A stretch of DNA of 64,000 nucleotides from Diplonema japonicum (taxonomy: Eukaryota; Euglenozoa; Diplonemea; Diplonemida; Diplonemidae), in assembly GCA_964019335.1 (NCBI GenBank), contig OZ025682.1, positions 124,001 through 188,000 of the forward strand. Direction: 5' to 3'. The notes under the pieces were generated by a model. It was not told the origin of the DNA. It searched no databases and saw nothing but the letters and a program-made list of their open reading frames with translations. Shown in pieces: positions 62,183 to 64,000 of this stretch; the stretch's first letter is position 1, and every line of letters starts with the position of its first letter. The translations under genes and the position numbers were made by a program.

Positions 62183-62596
62183 GCTTCTCTGTGAACGAGT
62201 GCATTGAGATGCTGGGCAAGGCGCAGACCGCATTCTGGGTGTCGATTGTGATTGTGCAGTGGGGTGACATTCTGATCTGCAAGACCCGTAAGCTGTCGCT
62301 GTTTGACCAGGGCATGAAGTATGTAGACGGGAAGTTGCCCCCCCTTTTTTTTTTATCCACCTTTTCTCCACAGGAACGACCAGCTGAACTTCGGTCTGTT
62401 CTTCGAGACTGCGCTCGCCTGTGTTCTGGTGTACATCCCTGGTGTGAGGGCGGTCTTCGGTATCAAGAGACTGAGGTTCATCTACTGGCTGCCCGCCATC
62501 CCCTTCTCCATCTTCATCGTCACATACGACGAGCTTAGGAAGTGGCTCATCAGGAACTACCCTGGTGGCTGGCTCGAGAGGAAGACTTACTGGTAG
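58256..62596 (+). CDS. Na+/K+-ATPase alpha subunit-like P-type ATPase 2
   Basis: Thirteen exons: 58256-58481, 58522-58790, 58859-60133, 60200-60496, 60550-60621, 60684-61029, 61081-61199, 61260-61473, 61515-61604, 61637-61823, 61877-62108, 62182-62318, 62374-62596; spliced frame 1228 codons. M1 [43 protein letters not shown] (phospho-Asp about 418), [10 protein letters not shown] (Gln replaces Pro-side Ala), [28 protein letters not shown]. The tail [10 protein letters not shown] is close to the animal GGWVEKETYY end, unlike ATPase 1, which has an extra 80-residue C-terminal extension. Paralogue of ATPase 1 with partly different intron positions. Exon 1/2 junction is the least certain. Confidence 0.92.
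58799..58820 (+). repeat. (CA)n in ATPase 2 intron 2
   Basis: Eleven CA units near the donor of a 68-nt intron, followed by a TATTATTATT tract before the acceptor. Confidence 0.9.
60158..60198 (+). repeat. (CA)n in ATPase 2 intron 3
   Basis: About 20 CA units directly before the AG acceptor. Confidence 0.95.
60636..60663 (+). repeat. (ACA)n in ATPase 2 intron 5
   Basis: Nine ACA units in a 62-nt intron. Confidence 0.9.
61837..61867 (+). repeat. (ACA)n in ATPase 2 intron 10
   Basis: Ten ACA units making up more than half of a 53-nt intron. Confidence 0.9.
62146..62180 (+). repeat. (CA)n in ATPase 2 intron 11
   Basis: About 17 CA units directly before the AG acceptor. Confidence 0.95.
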
Positions 62597-63737
62597 GTGT
62601 AAACCCGATTTTTTTTTTTTTTTTTTTTTTTTTCCATTGTATTTTCTTTTTTTTTTTGTTCCTTCCCATACCCCCCAACCCTCATTTTTTTTTTCTGCGG
62701 GAAAAATAAAGACTTTCTCCCCCCCTCCCACTCCTCCATTTTATGTTCTCGTTCGCCCACTACTCAGTTGCGAACCTATACCTTATTTCCATGCTTTTAC
62801 TGCTCCTATGGCGGGTCTGGTATTTAGTATTATTTTCCCAAGTCTCTCACAGCCTCTCCCCCCCTTTTTTTTTCCTTCCTCTTTCCATTTATTTTCTTTT
62901 TCACCCACCCCACCCACCCTCTTTATAGACTTTTACCCAAAAAGGAGGGACAGCTTCCACACCAATCCGTTGATACCAAAGAAAAAAGAAAAAAAGACCC
63001 CCCCCCACCTTCGAAAGAAACAAAATCACTTTTTTTTTAAAGGGAAAAACAAAAAGAAACTAGTTCTCCAATTTAATTTCAGGTCCACTTTCACCCATAT
63101 ATATTTTTCTTTTTCTTTTTTTTTTGACTGTAAAAACAACTCCGAAAACTACAGACGGATGAGGGGAGAAAAAAAAAAGAAAAAAGACGAAAAAGGGGGT
63201 TATGGTGCGCCTGCCCCTTTTTTATTTTTATTTTTTTTATTTCCCCTCTCTCGCCTTCTTTTCAACCCCCCTTCTACCCTTTTCCCTTATTCCCCTTTTT
63301 ATGTACCTGCGGTGTGGTCGCCCCCTCCTTTTTGTGTTCCTTCATTTCCCCTTATCCCGCCAGAGGCAGTGTGACAACAAGAAAAAAAGGGACTTCTTAA
63401 AAATAGGATTGACTTGTATTTTTAGCCCCCCCCCATGAAAGAAAAAAGGAGGTAACCAACAACAACATTATGCCGGAAAAAAAAAAAAGAACCGCTGCAG
63501 ACCCTGCTCTGCCACCATTTCCCGAGCCCCCCTTACCCCCCCCTCGTTTTTGTTTTTGTTTTATAACCCGCTTTTTTATTTTTCCTGTTTCCCTTCCTTT
63601 TTCTTTTTTTCATGTGTCTTTTTTATTCTATTTTCTCTCTTTTTTTTTTTCCGTTGAGAAACCTGTGTCACAACACCCAAAACAAAAAGGAACCTCTTTC
63701 TTCACAAAACCAAAACAACAACAAAAACAAAAACAAA
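62597..63737. other. Intergenic region before barrel gene 3
   Basis: Pyrimidine-rich DNA with many homopolymers; AATAAA at 62704-62709 is a candidate polyadenylation signal for ATPase 2. From about 63673 the sequence equals the leader of barrel gene 2 (47256 onwards). No other gene is seen. Confidence 0.6.
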
Positions 63738-64000
63738 ATGTCAAAGACCTCACTTATGGTGTTGATGCTGGCAGGAGCGGCGCAGGGATTCGGAGGGTGG
63801 CACCGCCGCCACATCGAGTTCACGACTTTCGCTGACGGGCGCCCCGACGGGGGGATCAGGCAGAGCGCTGACGTGGAAGACGGGTTGGACTCCCCTGGGG
63901 ACATCTTCGTCTTCGACCAGAAGCTCCTTGCGGACGACTCGTGCAAGACTGTGATCGGGAGGAATGCTGGGTACTGCATCAGGACGGACCCCGGGAAGCC
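63738..64000 (+). CDS. Secreted allene-oxide-cyclase/dirigent-barrel-like protein 3 (3' partial)
   Basis: ATG 63738; the first 87 codons are in the window and match protein 2 residue for residue by eye (MSKTSLMVLMLAGAAQGFGG and onwards to DPGK). The leader matches too, except that one ACAAAA unit is ACAACA. A recent duplication; the 16-kb interval holds SP-RING, both ATPases and hslU. Confidence 0.88.
   Translation, partial: MSKTSLMVLMLAGAAQGFGGWHRRHIEFTTFADGRPDGGIRQSADVEDGLDSPGDIFVFDQKLLADDSCKTVIGRNAGYCIRTDPGK

Noticed and set aside
1-64000. Kinetoplastid origin (pyrimidine tracts, HslU, one-strand genes)
   Set aside because: Twenty-five cis-spliced introns in three genes exclude a trypanosomatid-type genome.

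Overview
This window comes from the nuclear genome of a unicellular eukaryote. The evidence is short GT-AG introns of 32 to 94 nt, Na+/K+-ATPase alpha-type genes split into 13 exons, LINE retrotransposons, and an HslU protease ATPase with a basic N-terminus that looks mitochondrial. The lineage cannot be fixed from sequence alone; a free-living protist of the alveolate/stramenopile kind is my guess. Every gene and both long LINEs lie on the + strand. Intergenic DNA is packed with A, T, C and G homopolymer runs, and many start codons sit directly behind an A-run.

Positions 1-38454 hold an array of 14 paralogous intronless genes: 12 intact, one cut by the window edge and one pseudogene. Each encodes an NTF2/SnoaL-like domain, a variable and often acidic linker, and a conserved C-terminal zinc-binding region with a HNNWDPVRVKR signature and a Cx6-8Cx5Cx3H (CCCH) finger. 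Paralogues share near-identical patches next to divergent ones, which suggests gene conversion. A roughly 2.5-kb block holding two family genes is duplicated in tandem (11447-13935 and 14367-16850).

The array is interspersed with mobile DNA: two decayed LINEs (18106-21904 and 33040-37328), solo LINE 3' ends, a pogo/Tigger-like DNA transposon (26522-28086) and a second pogo-like fragment inside a broken family gene, a TTAA-flanked piggyBac-like element (29769-30499), a GGAAACG-palindrome MITE in two opposite copies (22920, 32226), fold-back elements (32380-33010; 40082-41027), and a tyrosine-recombinase fragment inside inverted repeats (9818-10438). A 235-bp repeat is present in one duplicated block and absent from the other.

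Positions 41343-63737 are gene-dense and ordinary: a sigma-like and a theta-like glutathione S-transferase, a secreted Cys-rich protein with six 44-residue repeats, two secreted allene-oxide-cyclase/dirigent-barrel-like proteins, an SP-RING (PIAS-like) protein, two Na+/K+-ATPase alpha-like genes flanking hslU, and at the right edge the start of a third barrel protein nearly identical to the second. GSTs, ion pumps and secreted proteins are housekeeping or stress functions with no visible operon-like link. The unusual biology lies in the zinc-finger array and the transposons around it.
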